Part shown: positions 32,763-42,351 of the stretch, one piece after another
Numbering within the stretch: position 1 is the first letter of the stretch
How the letters are laid out: each line of letters opens with the position of its first letter
NCBI GenBank assembly: GCA_021824175.1
Contig: JAKALP010000006.1
Coordinates: 62,001 to 126,000 of the forward strand
Length of the DNA: 64,000 nt
Direction of reading: 5' to 3'
From: Deltaproteobacteria bacterium
Lineage (GTDB): Bacteria; Desulfobacterota; Desulfobacteria; Desulfobacterales; Desulfosarcinaceae
The notes under the pieces: model-generated
The model's input: the letters and a program-made list of their open reading frames with translations, nothing else
What the model was told of the DNA's origin: nothing
Database searches by the model: none
Position numbers and translations under genes: made by a program

Positions 32763-34568
32763 ATGGCCGGCAAGTTTGTTAGCATGCGCAATTTGAAGTT
32801 CATGATCTACGAAGTATTTGACGCGGTGGCGCTCACCAAATCCGATTACTACCGCCAGCATAATCAAAAGGCATTGGACATGGTGCTGGATGCCTCCATG
32901 AAATTAGCCCAAAAGAAGCTCAATCCCCTGTTCGAGGAGATGGATCGCAAGGCCCCCTATCTGGAAGACGGACAGGTCAAAGTCCATCCCCAGGTGCGCC
33001 CCATCCTCAAGGAGTTCGGCGAAGGCGGCTGGATTGGCGCCACCTTTCCCGAAGCCTGGGATGGTCAGCAGATTCCGTCGCTGGTGTACTGCGCCTGTCA
33101 GGTAATCAAATGTTCGTCCAACTACTCGGCCGGCGCTTATATGGGCCTGACTTCCGGGGCGGCCCGCCTGATCCACTCTTTTGCTTCCGACGATCTAAAA
33201 GAGACCTATCTGCCCAATATGATGGCCGGCAAATGGCAAGGCACCATGGCCCTGACCGAGCCCCAGGCCGGCAGTTCCCTCAGCGACATCACCACCACGG
33301 CCACGCCCACGGACAAGGGTTATTATCTTCTCAAGGGCCAGAAGGTGTTCATCTCGGCCGGTGACCATGACGGCGTGGACAATGTGGTGCACATGCTGCT
33401 GGCCCGCATCGAAGGCGCGCCGCCGGGCGTCAAGGGTATCTCGCTCTTTCTGGTGCCCAAGCTGCGGGTGGAGGGCAAGGGCAAACTGGTGCCCAACGAT
33501 GTCGCGGTCTCCCAGGTGTTCCACAAAATGGGCTACCGCGGCACGCCCATCACCGAATTGAGCTTTGGCGACAAAGACGACTGCCGTTGCTTTCTGGTGG
33601 GCAAACCCCATCAGGGCTTGATGTACATGTTCCAGATGATGAACGAAGCCCGCATCGGCGTGGGCCTGGGTGCCGCGGCCATTGCTTCGGCGGCCTACTA
33701 TGCGGCCCTGGAATACTGCAAATCCCGTCCCCAGGGTCGCAAGCTGGGCCAGAAAGACCCGCTCACGCCCCAAGTACCCATCATCGAACACGCCGATGTC
33801 CGTCGCATGCTGCTGTTCCAGCGCGCCATCGCCCAAGGTTCCGAAGGGCTGTTGATGCAGTGCGCCCTGTACGAGGATTTTCTACACACCACGCCCAAGG
33901 CCGAGCATGAGCGCTGGGAACTGCTGCTGGATCTGCTCACGCCGGTGGCCAAGAGCTATCCTTCGGAAATGGGCATTTTGGCCACCAGCCAGGCTGTCCA
34001 ATGTTTGGGCGGTTACGGTTATTGCGAAGATTTTCCGGTGGAGCAGCATTTCCGCGATTGCCGCATCCATGCCATTCACGAAGGCACCACCGGCATCCAG
34101 GGCATGGATCTGCTGGGCCGCAAGGTGATCATGAAAGAGGGCAAGGCCCTGAAGTACTACCTGGAAGAAGCGCGCGCCACCATTGCCCAGGCCCGTGACC
34201 TCACCGGCCTGAAACCGCTGGCCGAGAAATTGGAAGCGGCCCTGGCAACCTTGGAAAAGACCACCATGCAGTTGGCCGGGCTGGCCATGACCAAAGGGGC
34301 GGAAGTATTTCTGGCGGATGCCACGCTCTATCTGGAGTATTTCGGCATCATCGCCATTGCCTGGCAGTGGTTGAAGCAGGCCATCGCGGCCCAACAAGCA
34401 CTGGACAGCACGGCCAAAGCCGCGGATCATAATTTCTACCAAGGCAAGATCATTACCGCGCGCTACTTCTTCGCCTACGAACTGCCCAAAATCAAAGGCC
34501 TGATGGATCGCCTGCTCGACGGCGATCCGCTGACCGTGGAGATGCAGAGCGGGCATTTTAGTGATTAA
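32763..34568 (+). CDS. Acyl-CoA dehydrogenase, long (about 600-residue) type
   Basis: 601 residues, paralogous to the preceding gene over its whole length: MALTEPQAGSSLSD, LKGQKVFISAGDHD, the catalytic base in IHEGTTGIQGMDLLGRK (His before Glu instead of Tyr), and the same C-terminal helical domain. Residues such as CLGGYGYCEDFPVEQH line the cofactor site. Divergence between the two copies suggests different acyl-CoA substrates. With the preceding ORF (separated by 238 bp with two repeats) it forms a tandem pair. The specific pathway cannot be told from sequence, but a thiolase lies nearby. Confidence 0.88.
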   Translation: MAGKFVSMRNLKFMIYEVFDAVALTKSDYYRQHNQKALDMVLDASMKLAQKKLNPLFEEMDRKAPYLEDGQVKVHPQVRPILKEFGEGGWIGATFPEAWDGQQIPSLVYCACQVIKCSSNYSAGAYMGLTSGAARLIHSFASDDLKETYLPNMMAGKWQGTMALTEPQAGSSLSDITTTATPTDKGYYLLKGQKVFISAGDHDGVDNVVHMLLARIEGAPPGVKGISLFLVPKLRVEGKGKLVPNDVAVSQVFHKMGYRGTPITELSFGDKDDCRCFLVGKPHQGLMYMFQMMNEARIGVGLGAAAIASAAYYAALEYCKSRPQGRKLGQKDPLTPQVPIIEHADVRRMLLFQRAIAQGSEGLLMQCALYEDFLHTTPKAEHERWELLLDLLTPVAKSYPSEMGILATSQAVQCLGGYGYCEDFPVEQHFRDCRIHAIHEGTTGIQGMDLLGRKVIMKEGKALKYYLEEARATIAQARDLTGLKPLAEKLEAALATLEKTTMQLAGLAMTKGAEVFLADATLYLEYFGIIAIAWQWLKQAIAAQQALDSTAKAADHNFYQGKIITARYFFAYELPKIKGLMDRLLDGDPLTVEMQSGHFSD

Positions 34569-34570
34569 TT

Positions 34571-34656
34571 AAACTGGGCGGCAGAATGACCTCCGTGCGA
34601 TTTTGAGAACACCACCGCTATCGGCTCGTGCGGCGCTTCATTATGCCGCCCAGTTT
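34571..34656. repeat. 86-bp inverted-repeat element after the dehydrogenase gene
   Basis: The arms AAACTGGGCGGCA (34571-34583) and TGCCGCCCAGTTT (34644-34656) are a perfect 13-bp inverted repeat, extended inward by AATGA/TCATT after one mismatch. The centre is about 50 bp. The layout resembles a short MITE-like unit or a long-loop terminator; no flanking direct repeat is obvious, and a T-run is absent. Confidence 0.6.
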
Positions 34657-34764
34657 ACTTCTAAATACTGAATGCTATAATGGTTAAAAAATCTTTTTCT
34701 TCTCCATGAGGTCCCCATCACTGCCATCATAATCATTTCAGTTCTTGTCTGGATCGGAACGCTG

Positions 34765-35097
34765 GTGGCCGTGCCCATGATTCTCCTCTGGCTGCCCAGC
34801 GACTACCTGAACAGCGAAAACGGCCTGGGCATCAGCCGTCGTCTGCCACCGGTGTTGCGCTATCCGTATTGGCTGTTGAAAAACCTGCTGGGCGGCATTT
34901 TCCTCATCGCCGGCTTTATTATGCTTTTTACTCCCGGCCAGGGCATCCTGACCATAGTGCTCGGCCTGGCCCTGGTCAATTTTCCCGGCAAACGTCGGGT
35001 GATCCGGCGCACCCTTGGTCACCACACGGTTCTGGCAGCCATCAATCGCCTGCGCCTCAAGGCCCATAAAGAACCGCTGCAACCACCCCATCCTTGA
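34765..35097 (+). CDS. Small membrane protein of the PGPGW-like family
   Basis: 110 residues from GTG 34765, with two membrane segments and the loop FTPGQGILTIVLGLALVNFPGKRR, matching the putative PGPGW transmembrane family (here PGQG). The frame stays open upstream through IIIISVLVWIG, which would complete the first membrane helix, but no ATG, GTG or TTG is available there. GAGG at 34708-34711 is well placed for an ATC at 34717. A non-standard start is therefore possible. The function of the family is unknown. Confidence 0.7.
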   Translation: MAVPMILLWLPSDYLNSENGLGISRRLPPVLRYPYWLLKNLLGGIFLIAGFIMLFTPGQGILTIVLGLALVNFPGKRRVIRRTLGHHTVLAAINRLRLKAHKEPLQPPHP

Positions 35098-35271
35098 CAA
35101 ACCTACCCCAAATTGAAATCCTTAGCCCTGTTTCGCGGGTTGGCCGGCCCGCGGGCAGATGTTCAAACCCTAATGCAGGACCATCAAAGGGCCGATATTA
35201 GATTGAATGGGGCGCCTGGGGGAGGTTTGCGCGCCAAACCGAATGGGAGGCAATGGTTTTAGGGTAAGTTC

Positions 35272-36024
35272 ATGTCGCAGTCGAATAAACATAGCTCCGC
35301 CCTGCCGGCCCGACCGGCACCCAAGAAGCGCATCTGCCTGGCGTGTGGTGGTGAGCTGCCGCCCCGGCACCGCCGCTACTGCGCCAACGCCTGCCGCCAA
35401 AACCTGCTGGCCACCCTCAACCGACGCACCGGACTGCTGCGGGCTTTGAACGCCCGCTATGCCACCTTCTACTTTACCGACTGGGTCATCATCATGGACC
35501 TGCTGCTCTACGACACCGAGCAGATTTTTAGTTATATGATGCCACGTTCGGCCGGCCGCAAACCGGTGGAAGATTTCTGCGAACTCTCCAACATGCTGGG
35601 AACCTTGTGGTGGAACGAAAAGAACCGCACCAAGAAAAGATACATGGCCACGCAGTTCATCCTGGATCAGGCCAAAAAACCCGCTGATCAACCCAAGGAT
35701 ACGGTGGTGCCCGCCATGCTGGCCGTGCCGGCCGTGCAATCCAGCAGCCTGATCACACTGGAGCTGCGGGCCGATGAATTGACCTTCGCCAACATGCAAA
35801 AGCGCATCAAGCAAGCCTACCGCCGCCAGGCCATGAAGCACCATCCGGACATCGGCGGCAATACCCACGCCTTTCGCAAAATTCAGGAAGCCTATGAAAA
35901 GCTGCTGGAATGGACCAAACATCCTACCTATGTGCGCCGCAGCGGCTTCCCCGACAAATGGCTCTACGAAGGGGCCAACAACCGCTGGTTGCAACCCATT
36001 GTGATACGAACCTCGGCCAAATGA
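35272..36024 (+). CDS. J-domain (DnaJ-like) protein with N-terminal Cys motif
   Basis: 250 residues. The N-terminus has a basic stretch and a Cys set (CLACGGELPPRHRRYCANACRQN), which looks like a small zinc finger. The C-terminal part, about residues 175-225, is a J domain with the essential HPD in KHHPDIGG, flanked by KRIKQAYRRQAMK and HAFRKIQEAYEKLLE. J domains stimulate Hsp70 ATPase activity. The long helical middle does not resemble the DnaJ Gly/Phe or zinc domains, so it may be a specialised adaptor delivering a client to DnaK. No DnaK gene is nearby. Confidence 0.85.
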   Translation: MSQSNKHSSALPARPAPKKRICLACGGELPPRHRRYCANACRQNLLATLNRRTGLLRALNARYATFYFTDWVIIMDLLLYDTEQIFSYMMPRSAGRKPVEDFCELSNMLGTLWWNEKNRTKKRYMATQFILDQAKKPADQPKDTVVPAMLAVPAVQSSSLITLELRADELTFANMQKRIKQAYRRQAMKHHPDIGGNTHAFRKIQEAYEKLLEWTKHPTYVRRSGFPDKWLYEGANNRWLQPIVIRTSAK

Positions 36025-36189
36025 GCGCCCCACGGTCTCAGCCTAGGGACCCTGCTGTTGGGGCACCCACCGGATGGATCTGTTGAGGTATGGCTTAATG
36101 GCATCCATGCGCCGGGCGGTAGTGCCTTAATCTAAAATCAAATGTCTGAATTCGAATGCGTTGGGATTCGGCCATCCCCGGCGGCCGGC

Positions 36190-38130
36190 TCAGGCCGCTC
36201 TCATGGAGGCATCGGATTGAATGTTCGCGGGGGAGGCAACGGTGCGAGGCAAATAGATCATAACACGCGTTCCTTTGCCCATCTGTGAATCCACGACGAT
36301 CAGGCCGTTATGGTTGCGCACGATGCCAAAGGCCGCGGCCATGCCCAGTCCCCGGCCGATAAATTTAGTGGTGAAAAAGGGCTCGAAAATACGCCGGCGG
36401 GTCTCCTCGTCCATGCCCACGCCTTTATCCTCCACGGTGATTAAGGCATAGGGACCCGGCACAAGGCCTTCGGCCACCAGGCCGTCGTCTTTTTCGATGT
36501 TGAGGCTGCGCGTGGCAATGATGACGTCGCCTTTATTGTCCATGGCTTCCATGGCGTTAACCAAAACAGCCGCCAAAACGGTTTGGATCTGGGTAATGTC
36601 GCTGTCGGCCAGGACCACGTCATCCTCAAATCGCGTGCTAATCCGCATGGCACTGTCGTGAAAAAGCTTTTTGGATGACAAACACTCCTGAATCAATTTT
36701 TCAGCTTTGTAATCCACGGGTTGATATTTTCCACCCCGGGCATAGGCCAGCAGCTGTTCGGTCAGACCGCGAATGCGTTCGGAGGATTGGCGCAGTGAAC
36801 TTACTGATTTTTGATTTTCAGGCGACGGGGGATTGTTCAACTCCATCAGATCGATGTGACCGCAGATTACGGCCAAGGCATTGTTGAACTGGTGAGCGAT
36901 GCCGCCGGCCAGGGTGGCGACAGCCTGGATCTGGCGTGTATGCTGGACCTGATTTTCGACGCGCTTTTTCTCCTCCTCCACGGCCTGCCTTTCGGTGATA
37001 TCGTATACCGAGGAAAAAACCTTTTCCCACCCCTGTTCGTAGCCGGCCGGTATGGTGCTGCTCACCAGCAAATGCAGTTTGCGACCCTTGACCGTCTGGG
37101 CCTCCAACTGGCTGTGGTAGCAACCGTTGCGGTACAGGGAACTTAAGCGCTCGGCCATATAGCCCAAAAGGTCCGAGGGCAGAATGGCTATAATGTGGCG
37201 CAAGAGTTCGGCCATGCTGTCTACTTCATACAGAGAGAGCGTGGCGCGGTTGACGGCTGTAATCCAGACTGTGTTGATGCATTTGCTCAATTCATTGGGA
37301 TTTCGTAGCAGAAAGTGTTTGAGGTCGTCGGCTGCTTCCTGGGGCAGGCTGTCCAGGTAAGTTTTGACCTTGGAGTAGTCCTCCTCCCATAAAGAGACTG
37401 CCGATTCCTCGAACAGGGCCCGATAGCGCAGTTCGCTCTGAGACAAGGCCCTTTCGGATTGCACCCGCATCGCGATTTCACTTTTAAGCTCCTCGTTGGT
37501 CAAGCGCTGGCGCTCCTCGGCCTGCTTGTGCTTGTTGCGGGCTTCCAGCAAATGATTGCGCATGCGCACACGGGTGCGCTCGGCGAGCAGAGAGTAGGCC
37601 AGCAGCGAAAGGAGCGCAAAAGTCGAATTCCACTTGAACAGCGAAATGGAATGGTCATCCCAGGGGGGCAAAGTACTCCAGTGAAAGGCGATGCTGGCGA
37701 TGATGCAAAAGCCAAGTGCGAAAAAAATTCCAATGCGCTCACCGAACATGAGCAACACGACCACCGGATAAATAGAACTCCAGGGGATCGCAATGTAAAT
37801 ATCGTTGCTGAAGAGCCGATCCACCAGTACGGCGGCCAAGAGGCCGAAGGCGATGGCCGTGCCGATCTGTTTCAACCGCACCAGTTTGCCCAGGTCCTTG
37901 ATATACATGCCCAAGATGACGGTGACCACGGCGTTGAGGGCCATTATCGCCAACAATGTGCCTGACAGGGGCGCGCCACGAAAAAAAAAGAAGATTGAAA
38001 AGAACAAGAAGGCCGGCATCGCGATGAGCACAAAACCGCGGTTGAGCTTCTGATGATATTTGATTTCGGTCAAACGCCGATCGGAGGGCTGCCCCGCTGT
38101 TTTTTGCCCGGTTTTTTCTGCCTGCGCCAT
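36190..38130 (-). CDS. Membrane-bound sensor histidine kinase
   Basis: 646 residues. Six hydrophobic segments lie between about residues 30 and 180. Then come a coiled-coil, a PAS-like region (about 220-390, ending VYDITERQAVEEEKKRV) and a HisKA with the phosphoacceptor His in LAGGIAHQFNNALAV (about 408), followed by a HATPase with GRGLGMAAAFGIVRNHNG. Gly-rich ATP-binding loops are intact. It ends without a receiver domain, so phosphate goes to an unlinked regulator. The multi-pass N-terminus resembles membrane-sensing (MASE-like) input domains. No partner lies next to it. Confidence 0.88.
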   Translation of the reverse strand: MAQAEKTGQKTAGQPSDRRLTEIKYHQKLNRGFVLIAMPAFLFFSIFFFFRGAPLSGTLLAIMALNAVVTVILGMYIKDLGKLVRLKQIGTAIAFGLLAAVLVDRLFSNDIYIAIPWSSIYPVVVLLMFGERIGIFFALGFCIIASIAFHWSTLPPWDDHSISLFKWNSTFALLSLLAYSLLAERTRVRMRNHLLEARNKHKQAEERQRLTNEELKSEIAMRVQSERALSQSELRYRALFEESAVSLWEEDYSKVKTYLDSLPQEAADDLKHFLLRNPNELSKCINTVWITAVNRATLSLYEVDSMAELLRHIIAILPSDLLGYMAERLSSLYRNGCYHSQLEAQTVKGRKLHLLVSSTIPAGYEQGWEKVFSSVYDITERQAVEEEKKRVENQVQHTRQIQAVATLAGGIAHQFNNALAVICGHIDLMELNNPPSPENQKSVSSLRQSSERIRGLTEQLLAYARGGKYQPVDYKAEKLIQECLSSKKLFHDSAMRISTRFEDDVVLADSDITQIQTVLAAVLVNAMEAMDNKGDVIIATRSLNIEKDDGLVAEGLVPGPYALITVEDKGVGMDEETRRRIFEPFFTTKFIGRGLGMAAAFGIVRNHNGLIVVDSQMGKGTRVMIYLPRTVASPANIQSDASMRAA

Positions 38131-38219
38131 TGCTCACCGTCATAGAAGATTGCCCATGCACTCCTCCTTTGATCGGCTCAGACAGGCTTTACCTTTAGAA
38201 AAATGGTCTTTTTTCCGCC

Positions 38220-38489
38220 GTGTCCCTGCAAAAATCGGTGCGCGACCGCCTGGAGAACATTCCGGTCACCAACATCTACTTCGGCCTGTGCTGGCTCTCC
38301 CTGGGCTTGTCTTTGCTTCTGCTGGGGGTCGGCCTGTGGAATGCCGAGCTGGCTCTCAGCGAAAAGGGCTTTTACTCCATGTCCTATCTGCTGAGTCTGT
38401 TTGCGGCCGTGGCGGTGCAAAAAAATGTACGCGATTTGGCGCTCTTCGAACCGGAAACCGTGCCCGAACGGGAAATGGAGACGGAATAA
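38220..38489 (+). CDS. YiaA/YiaB-family two-helix membrane protein
   Basis: 89 residues from GTG 38220. Two hydrophobic helices (IYFGLCWLSLGLSLLLLGVGLWNAELAL and GFYSMSYLLSLFAAVAVQKNVRDL) match the yiaA/B two-helix domain. The function of this family is unknown. No good ribosome site is visible, so the start is tentative. It runs convergently with the DHH gene. Confidence 0.7.
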   Translation: MSLQKSVRDRLENIPVTNIYFGLCWLSLGLSLLLLGVGLWNAELALSEKGFYSMSYLLSLFAAVAVQKNVRDLALFEPETVPEREMETE

Positions 38490-38531
38490 TCCATCTCCCA
38501 CTGGTACAGGAAATCAGTATTACTACAGCAA

Positions 38532-39428
38532 TTACTCTTCTTCTGACTGGTTCGTCTTGAGGATCGCTACGATTTCATCGAGCTGGGTGGAGAATTGTTC
38601 CCGCGGGATGCGGCAGGCGCCGGCGCCTTCATGACCGCCGCCGCCGTAGCGGGCCAACAGCCGCCCCACATTGACCCGGCAGCCGCGGTTGACGATGCTG
38701 TGCCCCAGCTTGATCACGGTATGCGGGCCTTCGTGGAAGATCTTGGCGTTGACAATGGATTGGGGGAATAGGGAATAGACCAGAAACCGGTTGCCATCGG
38801 GCACCGGTGGTGGCAGGGAGCGGAAATCCGTGATCGCCACCTGGCCGTCCATGCAAGTGTGGCTCTTCAAGAAGGATTCATACTGCTGATTGGCGGCCAC
38901 GGCGGTCGCGCAGCGCTGCTTCACGGTGGGGTCGGCCAGCACTTGATCCATTGAACCCGTGCGCAGCAGGCGCGTCAGAAGATTGCAATAGGCTTCATCC
39001 GAAGGCTGGCGGGTAAAGATGGTCATGGAGAGCAGCACATGGGGGTAGCACTCGGGGCGCAGAATTTCATCCAGGGTGAGCTGGGCTGAATCGATGCGGT
39101 CCGCCTGCCGCACCAGCTCGGCAAAACGGTTGGACAGTTTAGCTTTGAAGTACTCATAGACCAGGCCGGCCGCCGAGGGTGCGATGCGGTAAGCGCCCTT
39201 ATAGGGAATGGTCGTGGCGTTGGAGACGTGGTGATCAAACCACAGCGCCACCTGCCTAGAAAGGGGCAAATTGGCCACCACGTCATCCGGCTCCAACATC
39301 ATGGTGCCGCGCTGAACCTCGTTGGGCTGGGTCCAGACCACGGGCAGGGTATCGCCCAGGGCCTCGGTGAGCAGAACGGCACACACCACCCCATCGAAAT
39401 CGGGCCGGGTAACGATTCGTTTAATCAT
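38532..39428 (-). CDS. DHH-family phosphoesterase (exopolyphosphatase/oligoribonuclease-like)
   Basis: 298 residues. The metal-binding motifs are DFDGVVCA (D10, D12), the WFDHH motif that names the family, and a C-terminal DHHA1 region with GGGGHEGAGACRIP for substrate binding. The family includes exopolyphosphatases, NrnA-like oligoribonucleases and pyrophosphatases; this smaller type has an unclear natural substrate. ATG 39428 is preferred, since the 18 residues before it look non-conserved and the DHH signature starts right there. Confidence 0.87.
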   Translation of the reverse strand: MIKRIVTRPDFDGVVCAVLLTEALGDTLPVVWTQPNEVQRGTMMLEPDDVVANLPLSRQVALWFDHHVSNATTIPYKGAYRIAPSAAGLVYEYFKAKLSNRFAELVRQADRIDSAQLTLDEILRPECYPHVLLSMTIFTRQPSDEAYCNLLTRLLRTGSMDQVLADPTVKQRCATAVAANQQYESFLKSHTCMDGQVAITDFRSLPPPVPDGNRFLVYSLFPQSIVNAKIFHEGPHTVIKLGHSIVNRGCRVNVGRLLARYGGGGHEGAGACRIPREQFSTQLDEIVAILKTNQSEEE

Positions 39429-39604
39429 CTTTTTATTCCCAAATGCCGGTTCAGCCCCCATGAACGGGAGGTGAAGGTTCAATGCCGTAAAAAAACAACA
39501 AGGTCTTCGTGGCTCAGGGGCGCTCTGAACATCGCTGCCCGGTTTGAAAGGTTTCAGCCAAAAAGAACCTGCACCAATAATGGACGGCCCTGAGGAGTTG
39601 AGGA

Positions 39605-39913
39605 CTAGATATGCCGGCCGTCCGGTCTGATTTTAGTAAGTACGCGGCCGCCGCCATCCAGCATGAATACTAAAAAACCGCCATCCTCGGCATGGCGCAG
39701 CAGGTCTTCATATATGATGGCTTGAATCTCGAATTTCTGGCCCGGGCTTTTGGCCATATACATCACGCCTTGTTGAGCGTCGTCTCTGCTTTTAAAGACT
39801 GGAATAAAGTCGATCTGGCTCTCGGTATCGCGTTGCCCCACGATGGTTTCGTGTTGGCCTGGATTCTGAATCACCACATAGACCCATTGGTCCTGCTTGA
39901 TGGTCTCGCTCAT
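39605..39913 (-). CDS. Small hypothetical protein
   Basis: 102 residues, soluble, with alternating strands (QWVYVVIQNPG, ESQIDFIPVF, EIQAIIYEDLL, GGFLVFMLDGGGRVL). It has no signal peptide or cysteines. The compact alpha/beta composition and good codon use suggest a real gene, but I do not recognise the family. ATG 39913 is preceded by GGAAG (spacing about 5 bases). Confidence 0.55.
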   Translation of the reverse strand: MSETIKQDQWVYVVIQNPGQHETIVGQRDTESQIDFIPVFKSRDDAQQGVMYMAKSPGQKFEIQAIIYEDLLRHAEDGGFLVFMLDGGGRVLTKIRPDGRHI

Positions 39914-40119
39914 AGCTCAACTTCCTTGGGTGGCACCTGAGTCGGCAACCGGTTCGCGAAAGGGCAAAATAATGCCCGTTTATAAAAAAACAAGGGTGTA
40001 CTGTCAAGCAACTACCGGTTAAAACTGGAATTCCTGACGCTGGAAATTGTGCTTTACTTTTAAGGCGATCTGATTATATTTTGCGCCCACACTGGGTTGA
40101 ACTGCGGCAAGGAGCCACC

Positions 40120-40455
40120 ATGGAAACAGGTTTTACGGTCCCACCCGAGCTAAGAGAGTCCTATTACAGGTTATTGCCCTATATGGTCGCGGCCGTACGC
40201 GGCAATGTGCAGAGCCAGGAAGCCATTCTGCTCTATTTGAAATTCGGTGGTGAAAAGCTGGCGCGCGTCGTCATCGATGCCTTTAATCAAACCCATCGCC
40301 TGGAAGCAGCCAAAATGCAAAAGCTGCGGTTGGAGGAGGCGATGCTGAATGATCAAATAGACGAAGAGTCGGAAGAAGATGAAGAAGAAGATGATGAAGA
40401 AGCGTCCGCGCTGAATGAAAAAACCGATGGCGACGATGATGTCCCTGAATACTGA
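40120..40455 (+). CDS. Small protein with acidic tail, function unknown
   Basis: 111 residues from ATG 40120, preceded by AAGGAGCCACC. The N-terminal 75 residues are helical (PPELRESYYRLLPYMVAAVRG, LYLKFGGEKLARVVIDAFNQ). The last 45 are almost all acidic (EESEEDEEEDDEE). Such tails often mimic nucleic acid or regulate partners, but no family is recognised. Confidence 0.6.
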   Translation: METGFTVPPELRESYYRLLPYMVAAVRGNVQSQEAILLYLKFGGEKLARVVIDAFNQTHRLEAAKMQKLRLEEAMLNDQIDEESEEDEEEDDEEASALNEKTDGDDDVPEY

Positions 40456-40583
40456 AACTCTGAAGCCAAAAGCATAGCCCCGTTCATCACATCCTCCATT
40501 TCAATGCGGGGGAAATAATAGGAAGCGCTGACCTAGAATCCCGACCCCTCGTCGGGAGGGGAGATGCTCTGAAATCAGCCCCG

Positions 40584-41441
40584 TTGTTTGCCCACCTTGG
40601 TACCGAACTCTTCCGCACCTACAGCCTGGTGCTCTCATCCAGCGCCATTGCTTTTCGCGCCTATGTACAGGAATCCGGTTGGTGCATAGAAGTCCCCGTG
40701 CATCAGCGCCGTGAAGCGTTGCGGGCCGTCCGCCTCTATCTTCAGGAAAACCCGCCCAAGCGCGCGGCCAAACCCCAGCCAAAGATGGAACACCCCGGCT
40801 CAACCTCGGCGATATTTGCGGCCTTGATACTGCTGTCCGTACAACTGGCCGTGGCCACCGAGCCGCACCCGCAGGATTTGATGGCCGCCTTTGGCGCCGA
40901 CGCCGGCAAGATCCTGAATGGCGAATTGTACCGCTGCGTGACGGCCCTGTTGCTCCATCACGGCTGGCCCCATTTGACCGCCAATGCGGTCGCCGTATTG
41001 CTTTTCGGGACCTTCGCCGTGCGTCTATATGGCTGGGGAATGGCATGGCTGCTGATGTTGCTCTGCGGCGCCCTGGGCAATTATCTGGCCGCGGTCTGGT
41101 ATGGCGGCCTGCATCTCAGCGTCGGAGCCTCCACCGCCATCTTCGGCGGGGTGGGATTATGTGCCGCCGCAGCCTTCTGGCGCCAGCTCAAGAGTGAAAC
41201 GCAACCCTGGCGCGCCTGGCTGCCCCTGGCCGCCGGCCTGGCCCTGGTGGGCTGGCTGGGCACTGGCCCCCAAGCGGACCTGGTGGCCCATATGACCGGT
41301 TTTCTCTCGGGTTTACTCATCGGCGGGCTGTGGGGTTGGAAGGTCAAACGCCTTCCTTCGGGCCGCGTGCAAACAGCGGCCGTCGGCATTGTGGCCGGAG
41401 TGGTCTTGGGGAGTTGGTTTTGGGGATATCTAACGGGCTAA
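40584..41441 (+). CDS. Rhomboid-family intramembrane serine protease
   Basis: 285 residues. The N-terminal 70 residues are soluble. Six or so membrane helices follow, with the oxyanion HxxxN pattern (HLTAN, H130/N134), catalytic Ser S183 in SVGASTAIFG, and catalytic His H236 in LVAHMTGF. This matches active rhomboids, which cleave membrane proteins within or near a helix. The listed TTG 40584 has no ribosome site; CTG at 40569, nine bases after GGAGGGGAG, is a possible start that adds five residues. Substrate unknown. Confidence 0.85.
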   Translation: MFAHLGTELFRTYSLVLSSSAIAFRAYVQESGWCIEVPVHQRREALRAVRLYLQENPPKRAAKPQPKMEHPGSTSAIFAALILLSVQLAVATEPHPQDLMAAFGADAGKILNGELYRCVTALLLHHGWPHLTANAVAVLLFGTFAVRLYGWGMAWLLMLLCGALGNYLAAVWYGGLHLSVGASTAIFGGVGLCAAAAFWRQLKSETQPWRAWLPLAAGLALVGWLGTGPQADLVAHMTGFLSGLLIGGLWGWKVKRLPSGRVQTAAVGIVAGVVLGSWFWGYLTG

Positions 41442-41454
41442 CGGGCACACGCCC

Positions 41455-42351
41455 CTAAAGCGGATAAGGCGTCAAACTCTCCCACCCTTCGTCGGTGACC
41501 AGGATGGTCTGCTCGAATTGGGCCGAGAGGGAGCCGTCCTTGGTCACGGCCGTCCATTGGTCTTCCAGGATGACAAGTTCGTGACCCCCGAGATTGATCA
41601 TGGGCTCAATGGTGAACACCATGCCCGGTACCAGATAGACGCCATCGCCGCGCTGGCCGAAGTGGGGCACCTGGGGTGGTTCATGAAAGTCAAAGCCGAT
41701 GCCGTGGCCCACGAAGTCACGCACCACCGAGCAGCCCTGGCTCTCCGCATAGGCTTGAATGGCCCAGCCGATATCGCCCACGGTGTTGCCCGGCTTGACC
41801 ATGGTCAGCCCCTCTTTGAGGCTTTGGCGGGCCACGGCCACGATCTTTTGGGCGCTGGATCCTGGCGAGCCGATAAAGTAGGTTTTGTTGGCATCAGCGT
41901 AATAGCCGCTGAGGATGGAGGTCACATCCACATTGAGAATATCGCCCTCCTTGAGTACCCGCGGGCCGGGAATGCCATGGCAGATCACTTCGTTGACCGA
42001 AGTGCAGACGCTTTTGGGAAAGCCGCGGTAGTTGAGCGGCGCCGGAATGGCGTTGTGTTTGAGGGTGAATTCATGCACCCAGGTGTTGATTTCGTCGGTG
42101 GTGAGGCCAGGGGCCAGGCGGGACTCCACCATGTCCAGGGTGTCCAAGACGAGCTGGCCAGCACGACGGATGCCCAGGATGTCAGCCTCGGTTTTCAGTC
42201 GAATCTTGGGCTTTTGGGGGTGGGTCTTGGGGCGCTCCTGCGTGCTGCTGCTTCCGCAACAGCGTTTATATTTTTTGCCGCTGCCGCAGGGGCAGGGATC
42301 GTTGCGTTGAACTTTGACTCCACGTTGTGGCTGGCTTACCCGCAAGGTCAT
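41455..42351 (-). CDS. map: Type I methionine aminopeptidase with N-terminal SEC-C motif
   Basis: 298 residues from ATG 42351. A SEC-C zinc-binding motif (NDPCPCGSGKKYKRCCG) comes first, then the aminopeptidase: metal ligands Asp in LNVDVT, Asp in YYADANKT, His in GHGIG, Glu in TIEPM and Glu in QFEQT. It removes the initiator Met from nascent chains; the SEC-C motif probably aids ribosome contact. A longer frame back to 42495 has a plausible ribosome site, but those 48 residues look non-conserved. Confidence 0.92.
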   Translation of the reverse strand: MTLRVSQPQRGVKVQRNDPCPCGSGKKYKRCCGSSSTQERPKTHPQKPKIRLKTEADILGIRRAGQLVLDTLDMVESRLAPGLTTDEINTWVHEFTLKHNAIPAPLNYRGFPKSVCTSVNEVICHGIPGPRVLKEGDILNVDVTSILSGYYADANKTYFIGSPGSSAQKIVAVARQSLKEGLTMVKPGNTVGDIGWAIQAYAESQGCSVVRDFVGHGIGFDFHEPPQVPHFGQRGDGVYLVPGMVFTIEPMINLGGHELVILEDQWTAVTKDGSLSAQFEQTILVTDEGWESLTPYPL

